A DNA stretch of 64,000 nucleotides, taken from contig NZ_CP018937.1 in assembly GCF_002849695.1 (NCBI RefSeq), positions 4,898,001 to 4,962,000 on the forward strand, given 5' to 3'. The translations under genes were made by a program, and so were the position numbers. The DNA comes from Bacteroides fragilis (GTDB lineage Bacteria; Bacteroidota; Bacteroidia; Bacteroidales; Bacteroidaceae). This document shows positions 36,111 to 45,269 of this stretch, piece by piece. The notes beneath the pieces were generated by a model. That model saw only the letters and a program-made list of their open reading frames with translations. It searched no databases and had not been told where the DNA came from. The first letter of the stretch is position 1. Each line of letters starts with the position of its first letter.

Positions 36111-38246
36111 ATGCACTGGTTTGATCTCAGTTTACAACTTCCGATAACAGACCCTACATGGGTGTTTTTCTTGGTTCTGATCATTATTCTATTTGCGCCG
36201 ATGATACTGGGACGCTTGCATATCCCCCATATCATTGGTATGATTCTGGCCGGGGTAGTTATTGGTGAATATGGTTTCAATGTTCTCGAACGGGATAGTA
36301 GTTTTGAGCTGTTTGGGAAAGTGGGACTCTACTATATCATGTTTCTGGCCGGGCTGGAGATGGACATGGAAGATTTTAAGAAGAACCGGACCAAAGGGTT
36401 GGTCTTCGGGTGGTTTACATTTATTATTCCGATGGCATTGGGCGTATGGAGCAGTATGGAGTTGTTGGGGTATGGATTTACCACAGCTGTGCTCTTGGCC
36501 AGCATGTATGCTTCCCATACATTGATTGCCTATCCCATTATCAGTCGTTATGGGCTATCTAAGCTAAGAAGTGTAAATATAACGATTGGAGGGACAGCCG
36601 TAACCGTTACATTGGCTTTGATTATTCTGGCTGTCATTGGAGGTATGTATAAAGGGACTGTCGACGGCATGTTCTGGATTCTGCTGGTGGCAAAGGTTGC
36701 ATTCCTGAGTTTTTTGATCGTATTCTTTTTTCCGCGTATCGGCCGTTGGTTTTTCCGTAAGTACGATGATAGCGTGATGCAATTTGTTTTTGTACTTGCA
36801 ATGGTGTTTTTGGGTAGCGGCTTGATGGAGTTTGTTGGCATGGAGGGCATTTTGGGGGCTTTCCTTGCAGGGTTGGTACTGAATCGTCTCATTCCGCATG
36901 TCTCTCCTTTGATGAATCGTTTGGAATTTGTCGGAAACGCTTTGTTTATTCCCTATTTTCTTATTGGTGTGGGGATGATTATCGATGTCCGCACTTTGTT
37001 TGCCGGAGGCGAAGCTTTAAAGGTTGCGGTAGTGATGACCGTATTCGCTACTTTGAGTAAATGGCTCGCTGCCTGGATTACACAGAAGATTTATCGTATG
37101 CAGCCCAATGAGCGGAGCATGATGTTCGGTTTGAGCAATGCGCAGGCGGCTGCTACTCTGGCAGCAGTACTGATAGGGCATGGCATTATAATGGAGAATG
37201 GGGAACGTTTGCTGAATGACGATGTGCTGAACGGTACGGTGGTGATGATTCTCTTTACATGCGTAATCAGTTCACTTGTGACCGAACGCTCTGCACGACG
37301 TTTCGCTTTGCATGAAGAGATGCAGTTCGAAGATAACAAGGAGAAAATAGAACAGGAACAAATCCTGATTCCGGTAGCGAATCCGGATACTATTGAAGAT
37401 CTGATTAACCTCGCATTGGTTATCAGAGATACCAAACAGAAGAAAGAACTGATTGCACTCAACGTAATTAATGATAATAACAACTCGGAAAATAAGGAGT
37501 TACAGGGTAAACGGAATCTGGAAAAAGCAGCAATGATTGCTGCCGCTGCCGATGTTTCGGTTAATATGGTGAGTCGTTACGACCTTAATATTGCTTCAGG
37601 CATTATCCATACCATTAAAGAGTATGATGCGACGGACGTAGTAATCGGTCTGCACCGTAAGGCAAATATTGTCGATTCATTCTTTGGTAATCTGGCTGAG
37701 AGTTTGCTGAAAGGTACTCACCGGGAAGTGATTATTGCCAAGTTCCTTATGCCGGTCAATACACTTCGGCGGATCATTATTGCCGTACCCCCAAAAGCTG
37801 AATACGAGACCGGGTTCTCTAAATGGGTGGAACATTTCTGCCGTATGGGAAGTCTGTTGGGTTGTCGGGTACATTTCTTTGCCAATGAGCAGACCCTGAT
37901 GCGGTTACAGCAGTTAGTGAAGAAGAAGTATGGAAGTACTCCCACCGAATTTTCCAGACTGGATGAATGGGACGACCTGCTTTTGCTGACCGGGCAAGTG
38001 AATTTTGATCATTTGTTAGTGATTATCAGTGCGCGGCGCGGATCTATTTCGTATGATCCTGCGTTTGAGCGGTTACCCAACCAGCTTAGCAAATATTTTT
38101 CTAACAACAGCTTGATCATCCTGTATCCCGATCAGTTTGGCGAGCCTCAGGAGATAGTTTCTTTTTCTGATCCACGGGGGTACAACGAATCTCAGCATTA
38201 CGATAAGGTAGGTAAATGGTTCTATAAATGGTTAAAAAAGAATTGA
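36111..38246 (+). CDS. CPA2-family cation:proton antiporter with C-terminal USP-like region
   Basis: The 711-residue protein has about 12 membrane segments in the first 390 residues (HIPHIIGMILAGVVIGEYG, YYIMFLAGLEMDM, LIPYFLIGVGMIIDV-type core), typical of Na+/H+ or K+/H+ exchangers. A long cytoplasmic region contains universal-stress-like segments (LIPVANPDTIEDLINLALVI, TDVVIGLHRKANIVDSFFG) that probably bind nucleotide. It likely regulates cytoplasmic pH or ion content. The diadenylate cyclase encoded at 50.8 kb could be relevant, since c-di-AMP controls several K+/H+ antiporters, but that link is speculation. Confidence 0.9.
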   Translation: MHWFDLSLQLPITDPTWVFFLVLIIILFAPMILGRLHIPHIIGMILAGVVIGEYGFNVLERDSSFELFGKVGLYYIMFLAGLEMDMEDFKKNRTKGLVFGWFTFIIPMALGVWSSMELLGYGFTTAVLLASMYASHTLIAYPIISRYGLSKLRSVNITIGGTAVTVTLALIILAVIGGMYKGTVDGMFWILLVAKVAFLSFLIVFFFPRIGRWFFRKYDDSVMQFVFVLAMVFLGSGLMEFVGMEGILGAFLAGLVLNRLIPHVSPLMNRLEFVGNALFIPYFLIGVGMIIDVRTLFAGGEALKVAVVMTVFATLSKWLAAWITQKIYRMQPNERSMMFGLSNAQAAATLAAVLIGHGIIMENGERLLNDDVLNGTVVMILFTCVISSLVTERSARRFALHEEMQFEDNKEKIEQEQILIPVANPDTIEDLINLALVIRDTKQKKELIALNVINDNNNSENKELQGKRNLEKAAMIAAAADVSVNMVSRYDLNIASGIIHTIKEYDATDVVIGLHRKANIVDSFFGNLAESLLKGTHREVIIAKFLMPVNTLRRIIIAVPPKAEYETGFSKWVEHFCRMGSLLGCRVHFFANEQTLMRLQQLVKKKYGSTPTEFSRLDEWDDLLLLTGQVNFDHLLVIISARRGSISYDPAFERLPNQLSKYFSNNSLIILYPDQFGEPQEIVSFSDPRGYNESQHYDKVGKWFYKWLKKN

Positions 38247-38956
38247 TGGAAAACTGGCAGCAGAGAACTAAACTTCTTTTAGGAGAAGAGAAAACGGAAC
38301 GTTTAAGAAAATCACATGTGTTGGTTGTTGGGTTAGGTGGAGTAGGCGCTTATGCGGCCGAAATGATTTGCCGTGCAGGTGTAGGCCGAATGACGATAGT
38401 GGATGCCGATACTGTGCAACCTACTAATATCAACCGCCAGTTACCGGCTACGCATGCCACCTTGGGTATGGAGAAAGCAAAGGTGCTGGAAGTAAGATTC
38501 AGGGATATTAATCCGGAGATAGAGTTGAACGTATTGCCTGTTTATCTGAAAGACGAAAATATACCGGAGTTGCTGGATGCCTCAAAATACGATTTTATAG
38601 TTGATGCCATTGATACCATCAGTCCGAAGTGTTACTTGATTTATCACGCTCTTCAGCGCCGTATAAAGATAGTATCGAGTATGGGTGCCGGAGCGAAAAG
38701 TGATATCACTCAGGTGCGTTTTGCCGATCTTTGGGATACGTATCATTGCGGTCTTAGCAAAGCTGTCCGCAAACGTCTGCAAAAGATGGGAGTGAAACGT
38801 AAGTTGCCCGTCGTCTTTAGTACGGAACAAGCCGATCCGAAAGCAGTGTTGCTGACGGAGGACGAGAGAAATAAGAAATCGACTTGTGGAACAGTGAGTT
38901 ATATGCCGGCTGTGTTTGGCTGTTATCTGGCAGAGTACGTTATAAAAAGATTGTAA
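38246..38956 (+). CDS. tcdA: tRNA threonylcarbamoyladenosine dehydratase TcdA
   Basis: The start at 38246 is chosen because its ATG overlaps the antiporter stop by one base (TGATG), and MENWQQRTKLLLGEE is the natural family start; 236 residues. The E1/ThiF-like adenylation motif GLGGVGAYAAEMICRAGVG and DADTVQPTNINRQ are clear, followed by GAGAKSDITQV and SVSYMP-like endings. TcdA converts t6A37 of tRNA to the cyclic form ct6A using ATP. It is cotranscribed with the antiporter and lolD; the pairing looks incidental. Confidence 0.93.
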   Translation: MENWQQRTKLLLGEEKTERLRKSHVLVVGLGGVGAYAAEMICRAGVGRMTIVDADTVQPTNINRQLPATHATLGMEKAKVLEVRFRDINPEIELNVLPVYLKDENIPELLDASKYDFIVDAIDTISPKCYLIYHALQRRIKIVSSMGAGAKSDITQVRFADLWDTYHCGLSKAVRKRLQKMGVKRKLPVVFSTEQADPKAVLLTEDERNKKSTCGTVSYMPAVFGCYLAEYVIKRL

Positions 38957-38960
38957 GATT

Positions 38961-39611
38961 ATGATTCATTTAGAAGGTATAACCAAGAGTTTCGGTTCGT
39001 TGCAGGTGTTGAAAGGGATAGATCTGGAGATAGCCAAAGGAGAGATAGTAAGTATCGTAGGTCCCAGCGGAGCCGGAAAGACCACACTGCTTCAGATTAT
39101 GGGGACTTTGGATAGTCCGGATACAGGTACGATAAATGTTGATGGTACGAACGTAAGCAAGATGAAGGAGAAGGAACTTTCTGCTTTCCGGAACACACAC
39201 ATTGGCTTTGTGTTCCAGTTCCATCAATTACTGCCTGAGTTCACGGCATTGGAAAATGTGATGATCCCTGCATTTATTGCGGGTGTGTCTACCAAAGAAG
39301 CTTCTATAAATGCCATGGAGATACTTGATTTTATGGGATTGACGGAGCGTGCATCACATAAGCCTAATGAACTCTCGGGCGGAGAAAAACAACGGGTAGC
39401 TGTAGCTCGTGCATTGATCAATCAGCCGGCGGTTATTCTGGCCGATGAACCTTCGGGAAGTCTGGACACCCATAACAAGGAAGAACTGCATCAACTCTTT
39501 TTTGATCTGAGAAACCGGTTTGGACAAACCTTTGTGATTGTGACACATGACGAAACATTAGCAAAAATCACCGACCGTACGATTCATATGGTGGATGGAA
39601 AGATCATCTGA
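38961..39611 (+). CDS. lolD: LolD-type ABC transporter ATP-binding protein
   Basis: This 216-residue ATPase has Walker A GPSGAGKTTLL, signature LSGGEKQRVAVARAL, Walker B VILADEPSGSLD and the switch histidine in VTHDE. Length and the ENVMIPAFIAG region match LolD/MacB-type exporters, which release lipoproteins from the inner membrane. It starts 4 bp after tcdA. No permease gene is adjacent, so LolCE must be encoded elsewhere. Its stop codon directly abuts the stop of the convergent gene, leaving no intergenic space. Confidence 0.88.
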   Translation: MIHLEGITKSFGSLQVLKGIDLEIAKGEIVSIVGPSGAGKTTLLQIMGTLDSPDTGTINVDGTNVSKMKEKELSAFRNTHIGFVFQFHQLLPEFTALENVMIPAFIAGVSTKEASINAMEILDFMGLTERASHKPNELSGGEKQRVAVARALINQPAVILADEPSGSLDTHNKEELHQLFFDLRNRFGQTFVIVTHDETLAKITDRTIHMVDGKII

Positions 39612-40514
39612 TTATTCAAAACAGACGTAATGACTGATCCGTTCCAGATCTTGAGTCGTGAATTCTTCGTAAAGGGATAATTGTTTCAGGCTCTTCAATG
39701 TTCTTTTTTTCTTTCTGTATTCTACGATTACTTTGGCTTGATAAAAGTTGATATAGGGATGAGCTCTGAGTCGTTCAATGCCGGCTTTGTTGAGGTTTAT
39801 TCGTTGAGTCGTTCCGGCTGTCACACAGAGCCAGGGACGGAGTTTATCCACATCGAGATGTATCTCTTCCAACTGGGCTATATCGTAGAATCCACCCAAT
39901 CGTTTGCGATATCCTGTTATCATACGCGCAATCCCACTACCGATGCCGGGAATCTTTTTCAATTCTGTAGTATCTGCCTGGTTCAGTTCGACTACTGTTC
40001 CGGCTTCGTATTTAAAGTCTTTCAGTGTATCCTTCTCCGCTTTCCGGATGTAGAGGTGAAATGTATCTTTTTGTTCTATGATCGGAGCTATACGGATATA
40101 AGGCTGGAGAGTGGCGTATTGTTCTTGTGTCAATCCATATACTTTCCGGAAGTCTTCTACCCGGCGGAATTTTCCTCCTTTATTTCTGTATCTGAGTATA
40201 TTCTTTGCCATCCATGCAGGAATCCCTAAGTTGAGAAATCCTGTAGAATCTATTGTGTTAGGATCGAAAGGTGCCAGAACTATTTCCCGTCGGTGCCGGA
40301 AGTGGCTGTTGTGTGTATATCCTCTTTCTTTTTTCTCTTGTATGGAGGCCATGAACTCTGCATATTCCTTCTTGAATTTCTCAGTATCGTTCGTGGCGGT
40401 ATTCTCTTTGTCGGGTATCAACCATCCGCCAATGAATATCAGTATACACAAAACGGCAAGTATCAGGATACCTTGCCGTTCTGTACGTGTAAAGTAAAAG
40501 AAGTCTTTCCACAT
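39612..40514 (-). CDS. Membrane-anchored helix-hairpin-helix (ComEA-like) protein
   Basis: The 300-residue protein has one N-terminal membrane segment (GILILAVLCILIFIGGWLI) and three helix-hairpin-helix regions (FLNLGIPAWMAKNILRYR; ELKKIPGIGSGIARMITGYR; NLNKAGIERLRAHPYINFYQ). It resembles ComEA-type DNA-binding proteins involved in DNA uptake, though Bacteroides members are not well studied. Its start lies 2 bp after the NSS transporter stop, so both are probably cotranscribed. A role in DNA binding at the membrane is likely. Confidence 0.85.
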   Translation of the reverse strand: MWKDFFYFTRTERQGILILAVLCILIFIGGWLIPDKENTATNDTEKFKKEYAEFMASIQEKKERGYTHNSHFRHRREIVLAPFDPNTIDSTGFLNLGIPAWMAKNILRYRNKGGKFRRVEDFRKVYGLTQEQYATLQPYIRIAPIIEQKDTFHLYIRKAEKDTLKDFKYEAGTVVELNQADTTELKKIPGIGSGIARMITGYRKRLGGFYDIAQLEEIHLDVDKLRPWLCVTAGTTQRINLNKAGIERLRAHPYINFYQAKVIVEYRKKKRTLKSLKQLSLYEEFTTQDLERISHYVCFE

Positions 40515-40516
40515 TT

Positions 40517-41884
40517 TTATTTCAGCAGCCCCAGTTCATTGATGAAGATTACTGAAATGGCAATCGGGGCTACATATTTCAGAATAAAGATAATCAGTTT
40601 ATAGATAGGTACTTTCAGTGTACCATTATTTGTTATTTCCGACCAGACAAGCTTCTTGTCCAGATACCATCCGGTAAAGATGGAGATAAGCAATCCTCCC
40701 AACGGCAACATCAGTTTGGCGGTCACGAAGTCAAATAAGTCAAACATGCCTAATCCGAATATGGTGAAATCTTTGGTAACTCCCAAAGAGAGTGAACAGA
40801 GTACCCCCAGCAGAATACAACCGGCAGTCACCAACCGGGCCGCTTTTCCCCGGGTAAAGTTGAATTCTTCGTGTAAGTAGGCCGTTACTACTTCATGCAA
40901 CGAGATGGTAGAAGTAAGGGCCGCCAATGCCAACAATACGTAAAACATCACCGAAAAGATGTATGCCAGGACAGGTATTCCGCTGAAAGCCTGTTGGAAT
41001 ACATTGGGCAGGGTGATGAAGATCAAGCTTGGACCTGCATCCGGCTGGATGCCTACCGAGAAAGCCGCAGGGAAGATGATAAATCCCGCCAGTACAGCTA
41101 CAAATGTATCGATAATGCCTACACTGAAAGCAGTCCGGGTTAGGTTGGTGTCTTTGCTGAAATAAGAAGCATAGGTACATAGACATCCCATGCCCAGACT
41201 AAGCGAAAAGAATGCCTGTCCCATAGCTCCCAGAAACACGTTACCGTCCACTTTGCTGAAATCCGGTTTCAGTAGAAATTCGATGCCTCTGCTTGCTCCG
41301 GGTAAAGTGACGGAACATCCCACCAATACAAGAATAATGATGAAAAGGGTCGGCATCATAATTTTGGATGACTTTTCGATACCCTTCTCCACTCCTTTTA
41401 CAATGATGAAGTGGGTAGCGAGTAAAAACAGAGTGAGCCACAAGGCCGGACGCCAGGGATTGCTGGAGAAGCTTTGGAAAGAAGAGATGAACTCTGCCGG
41501 AGTTTTACCTGCAAAACTATTGCTGACAGCCTCAAATATATACTCTAATGTCCATCCTGCTACTACGGAGTAATAGCCAAGAATAAGGAATCCTGCCAAA
41601 ACTCCCATTCGCCCTACCCAACGCCATTGAGTGCCCGGAGCCAGTATCTGGTAGGCACGGGCGGTGTTGGCTTGTGAGTGTCGTCCGATTAAGAATTCGG
41701 CTATCATAATAGGTAACCCCAGTAGAAGGATACATCCCAGGTAAATAAGGATAAAAGCTGCTCCTCCATGATTACCTGTTTCATAAGGGAATCTCCATAT
41801 ATTACCCAGCCCGACAGCTGAACCTGCAGAAGCTAATATCACACCTAATTTACTACCAAAATTACCCCTGTCTTTTTTTGTCAT
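40517..41884 (-). CDS. Sodium-dependent transporter, NSS (SNF) family
   Basis: The 455-residue transporter has about 12 helices. The first helix is GVILASAGSAVGLGNIWRFPY, the sodium- and substrate-binding NSS signature, followed by GGAAFILIYLGCILLLGLPI. Such proteins import amino acids or similar amines with sodium. The promoter is an exact -7 box on the - strand at 41936-41943. Substrate is unknown. Confidence 0.92.
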   Translation of the reverse strand: MTKKDRGNFGSKLGVILASAGSAVGLGNIWRFPYETGNHGGAAFILIYLGCILLLGLPIMIAEFLIGRHSQANTARAYQILAPGTQWRWVGRMGVLAGFLILGYYSVVAGWTLEYIFEAVSNSFAGKTPAEFISSFQSFSSNPWRPALWLTLFLLATHFIIVKGVEKGIEKSSKIMMPTLFIIILVLVGCSVTLPGASRGIEFLLKPDFSKVDGNVFLGAMGQAFFSLSLGMGCLCTYASYFSKDTNLTRTAFSVGIIDTFVAVLAGFIIFPAAFSVGIQPDAGPSLIFITLPNVFQQAFSGIPVLAYIFSVMFYVLLALAALTSTISLHEVVTAYLHEEFNFTRGKAARLVTAGCILLGVLCSLSLGVTKDFTIFGLGMFDLFDFVTAKLMLPLGGLLISIFTGWYLDKKLVWSEITNNGTLKVPIYKLIIFILKYVAPIAISVIFINELGLLK

Positions 41885-41935
41885 AGAAAGCGTATGTTAT
41901 CTTACAATTCGATAGATTTTATTGTTTTAAACGTG

Positions 41936-41963
41936 CAAATATAGAAAATGTTCCTTATATTTG
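41936..41963. promoter_or_regulatory. Divergent -7 boxes for the NSS transporter and VanZ-like gene
   Basis: TATATTTG occurs on the - strand at 41936-41943 and on the + strand at 41956-41963, only 12 bp apart and facing away from each other. The upstream elements of each promoter must overlap the other, so the two genes may compete for polymerase. Confidence 0.65.
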
Positions 41964-41988
41964 CGACTCATCTGTAATTTATTTAGGT

Positions 41989-42381
41989 ATGCTATCTTAT
42001 ATTAAGAAATATCCCGTATCGCTCTTTATTATTCTTGCGGTCATCTATTTATCGTTCTTTAAACCTCCTTCAACGGAGATCAGTAAAATTCCTAATATCG
42101 ATAAGATTGTTCATATTTGTATGTACTTCGGCATGTCCGGTATGTTGTGGCTGGAGTTTTTGCGGGCACACCGTAGAGATCATACCCCGATATGGCATGC
42201 ATGGGTAGGAGCTTTCGTTTGTCCTGTATTATTCAGTGGATGTGTAGAATTGCTACAGGAATATTGCACTACTTATCGCGGAGGAGATTGGTTGGACTTT
42301 GCCGCCAATACCACAGGAGCGGTATTGGCCAGTCTGATAGGGTATTTTGTAGTTCGTCCACGGATGGTAGACCCAAAGTAA
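41989..42381 (+). CDS. VanZ-like small membrane protein
   Basis: This 130-residue protein has four membrane segments (YPVSLFIILAVIYLSFFKP, DKIVHICMYFGMSGMLWLEF, AWVGAFVCPVLFSGCVELL, DWLDFAANTTGAVLASLIGYFVV) and the VanZ-type ELLQEY and DFAANTTGA motifs. VanZ proteins modify susceptibility to teicoplanin or act on membrane lipids in some species; the function in Bacteroides is unknown. It ends 4 bp before the end of convergent murF. Confidence 0.85.
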   Translation: MLSYIKKYPVSLFIILAVIYLSFFKPPSTEISKIPNIDKIVHICMYFGMSGMLWLEFLRAHRRDHTPIWHAWVGAFVCPVLFSGCVELLQEYCTTYRGGDWLDFAANTTGAVLASLIGYFVVRPRMVDPK

Positions 42382-42385
42382 CTTA

Positions 42386-43684
42386 TTATAGGAACTCTAC
42401 GACCGTACTTAGCTTAATGCCATTTGAGCCTTTAATCAGGATGGTGTAGCCTTGGGGTTTTTCCGTTTGCAAGTCCTTTATTAATTCCTGTGCGTTAGCA
42501 TATGTAGGATAGGGAGGATTGGTTGATGCAAATAATTCTCCTACCAGCAGGACTTTTTCAAACGAACACTCTTGCAGGTATTCTACAATTTTATGGTGTT
42601 CGGCTGCGCTTTCTGCTCCTAACTCGCGCATATCACCTAATATCAGCATTTTCCGTTCCACAGTCATGTTACGGAAGTTCTGCAGAGCGGCCATCATACT
42701 GGTCGGATTGGCATTGTAAGCATCTATAATCAGTGTATTATCCGCGGTCTTTTTTAGTTGCGAACGGTTGTTGCGGGGAGTATATCCGGCCAAAGCTTCA
42801 TCTATCTTTGAGGATTCTACTCCAAAGAATCGTCCGATCGTGACGGCAGCCAGTGCATTCGGAAAGTTATATTCACCGATAAGTTGTGTTTGTACCTGAT
42901 GTAAATTTCCATCTTTGCCTGCTTTCCATTCGAAAGTCAGGTAAGGAGAATTACCGGTTACGTGGCCGTTGACGTACAGCGAATTTTCACTTCCGTAAGG
43001 AATCAGGTTCAGCCCCCGTGCGATGTCCATCAGATAAACATTATCATGGTGGATGAATACGGTAGAATCATCCTTTTCACGGAGGTAGTCATATAATTCA
43101 CCTTTTGTCCGAATCACTCCTTCGAATGAACCGAAACCCTCTAAATGGGCCTTACCCACGTTGGTGATGATTCCATAATCCGGTTCAGCAATATGTACCA
43201 GAAACTTAATCTCTCCCGGATGGTTAGCCCCCATCTCGATCACTGCCAGGTCGTGTTCCGCCTTTAGGCGAAGCAAGGTCATCGGTACGCCAATGTGGTT
43301 GTTCAGGTTACCTTCCGTGTAAAGCACATTGTGGGCTTTCGCCAGAACAGCAGAAATCAATTCTTTAGTCGTCGTCTTACCGTTGGTTCCGGTGATACCG
43401 ATCACCTTCGTACCCAACTGCCGACGATGGTAATTGGCAAGTTGTTGCAGGGTTTGCAGACAGTTGTCCACAAGTATGATGTGTTTATTATCTTCCGGAG
43501 CATATTCCGCTTCATCCACCACAGCATAGGCACAACCGTCCTTCAAAGCCTGGGCGGCAAAAGCATTTCCGTTGAACGATTCGCCTTTCAAGGCAATAAA
43601 CAGTGAACCTTCAGGGCAGTTACGGCTGTCGGTGGTCACTACGGCACAATCCAGGAATATCTGGTAGAGAGCAGAAAGTTTCAT
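42386..43684 (-). CDS. murF: UDP-MurNAc-tripeptide:D-Ala-D-Ala ligase MurF
   Basis: This 432-residue Mur ligase has the ATP loop GITGTNGKTTTKELI (about residue 95-109), the central ligase block VIEMGANHPGEI and DAYNANPTSMMAAL in the C-terminal domain. It adds D-Ala-D-Ala to complete the peptidoglycan precursor in the cytoplasm. Its own promoter lies upstream at 43759-43766, and the leader contains a 9-bp stem (43702-43744). It is the only synthetic peptidoglycan gene in the window. Confidence 0.96.
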   Translation of the reverse strand: MKLSALYQIFLDCAVVTTDSRNCPEGSLFIALKGESFNGNAFAAQALKDGCAYAVVDEAEYAPEDNKHIILVDNCLQTLQQLANYHRRQLGTKVIGITGTNGKTTTKELISAVLAKAHNVLYTEGNLNNHIGVPMTLLRLKAEHDLAVIEMGANHPGEIKFLVHIAEPDYGIITNVGKAHLEGFGSFEGVIRTKGELYDYLREKDDSTVFIHHDNVYLMDIARGLNLIPYGSENSLYVNGHVTGNSPYLTFEWKAGKDGNLHQVQTQLIGEYNFPNALAAVTIGRFFGVESSKIDEALAGYTPRNNRSQLKKTADNTLIIDAYNANPTSMMAALQNFRNMTVERKMLILGDMRELGAESAAEHHKIVEYLQECSFEKVLLVGELFASTNPPYPTYANAQELIKDLQTEKPQGYTILIKGSNGIKLSTVVEFL

Positions 43685-43701
43685 AATAATCCGTTTTTAC
43701 G

Positions 43702-43744
43702 GAGGGTGTTGCAAAAGCTCATCATAGACTTTAGTAACACCCTC
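43702..43744. promoter_or_regulatory. Hairpin in the murF leader
   Basis: GAGGGTGTT (43702-43710) pairs perfectly with AACACCCTC (43736-43744). It lies between the MFS gene and murF. It lacks a T-run on either side, so it is either a weak terminator for the MFS gene or a leader structure of murF mRNA. Confidence 0.55.
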
Positions 43745-43758
43745 TTCTGTTGTTGCTG

Positions 43759-43766
43759 CAAAATTA
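43759..43766 (-). promoter_or_regulatory. -7 box for murF
   Basis: TAATTTTG on the - strand lies about 75 bp before the murF start, in the same TAATTTTGCAGC context as the asd promoter. Confidence 0.5.
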
Positions 43767-43772
43767 CATTTT

Positions 43773-45008
43773 CTATTTCAGATTATCATTAAACAGGAAC
43801 GAATTTCGTTTGGTATAAGAAATGACGAGCATCACAATGCTGATACATAAATTGAATACAAAAGCAAACTGTTGGGATTTGATATGAAACACGGTCGACT
43901 GGAAGAAATCGATAATGAAAGGGCACAACAGGATGGCGAGGTAATTCATCGCCATCACAAATGCCAATGCCAATGTCACTTTGCGGGGGATTGCCGTGTG
44001 GGTTGTCTGATTGTAGACAACAGGTTGAATGACTCCGTATCCCAATCCTACCAAGATACATCCCGGAGCTATCATCCATTCCTTGGGTGAGATCCAGATC
44101 AGTGCCAGCCCGATGCCGATACTGAGGAAGCTGTAGAATTTAGTTTTCTCCTTCAGTGTACCAACGATGCGACTTAAAAAGAAGCCGGGAGCCATGATGG
44201 CCAGAAAAAAGAGTGAGATCATAATGCCGGAGTTACCACTGGTGAAATGATATTCTTCCATCAGGAACGGCAGGTTGAAACTGACTACCAGTACCAGGAA
44301 AGTGGCAAGCCCGTAAACAGACATGATTCCTGCAAGATGGCGGATATGAATGCCGTATTTACTGTTTCCCGTATCTACATCCTCCTCTTGGCTTGCCGTA
44401 TCTTTATCATTGGTAAGTGAGGTGCTTCCTTCGCTTGCCATGCTGCGTTGCAGATATACTGACAGGATAAGTGAGACAATCGGCAACAGGTAGACCACAA
44501 ATGGCAGATGCCAGTTGACTTCAGCCAGATATCCGGTGACCACCGTAGCTATCACAAGGGTTATATTCGTAATGGCGGAACTTAATCCGAACTGTTTCAC
44601 ACGATATGAACCGGTGAAGTATTTTGAGATCAGGCCGGTGGACAACGGAACGATCAGCCCCGATCCTACTCCCAGTAAAGCACTTACAGCAATCAGTTGC
44701 CACATTTGTCCCGAAAGTAGATAAAGTATTCCGCTTAAGGCAAAGATGGCAAGCCCGGCTTGTAATAGATGTATGAAATTGACCCGTTCGGTCAGTTTGC
44801 CCGCCAGAAGGATAAATGGGATAATCAGTAGTGAGGGCAGAGACGAAAGCATCTGTATGTCCAGTTCGGTGGAGTGTGGAAAGATGACGGATAGCTTCCC
44901 CAAAATAGGAGAAACCGCCAGACCGGGTAGGGCATTCAGGGCCGAGATAGACCAGATGCCGATAAGGGTGATAAGGGGTATAGTCCCTTGGCCAGTTTGA
45001 ATACGCAT
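43773..45008 (-). CDS. MFS transporter
   Basis: The 411-residue protein has twelve hydrophobic segments and a charged central loop (residues about 195-220, SEGSTSLTNDKDTASQEED). It begins with IPLITLIGIWSISALNALPGLAVSPILG, in the style of drug/multicompound efflux MFS proteins. No substrate can be read. It is a single gene upstream of murF, with a 261-bp gap to gadB on the other side. Confidence 0.85.
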   Translation of the reverse strand: MRIQTGQGTIPLITLIGIWSISALNALPGLAVSPILGKLSVIFPHSTELDIQMLSSLPSLLIIPFILLAGKLTERVNFIHLLQAGLAIFALSGILYLLSGQMWQLIAVSALLGVGSGLIVPLSTGLISKYFTGSYRVKQFGLSSAITNITLVIATVVTGYLAEVNWHLPFVVYLLPIVSLILSVYLQRSMASEGSTSLTNDKDTASQEEDVDTGNSKYGIHIRHLAGIMSVYGLATFLVLVVSFNLPFLMEEYHFTSGNSGIMISLFFLAIMAPGFFLSRIVGTLKEKTKFYSFLSIGIGLALIWISPKEWMIAPGCILVGLGYGVIQPVVYNQTTHTAIPRKVTLALAFVMAMNYLAILLCPFIIDFFQSTVFHIKSQQFAFVFNLCISIVMLVISYTKRNSFLFNDNLK

Positions 45009-45219
45009 AGTTGTATAGGTATTATAAAGTTTAGGTGTGTGAAGAACAAACGATTCGTCAGAATGTTCGGCATCTAAGCAGCAGAAAGTGTGTTGGGATA
45101 TCTTCCTGCAGGATTGAAGATAACTTATTAACTTTTCCGTCTCCCTCCCTTTTTAATAAACGCCAAATAATGTAAAACCGAAGAACTTTCATATCCCTTC
45201 GATGTTGTTGTGGGAAATT

Positions 45220-45240
45220 CGACGGGGAAAATCCCCATCG
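45220..45240 (+). promoter_or_regulatory. Hairpin in the gadB leader
   Basis: CGA-GGGG pairs with CCCC-TCG around an AAAAT loop, with one A/C mismatch. It ends 29 bp before the gadB start. It may affect mRNA stability or translation; no T-run follows. Confidence 0.4.
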
Positions 45241-45269
45241 CCTAAACCTAATTAAAAATAAGAGTAATT

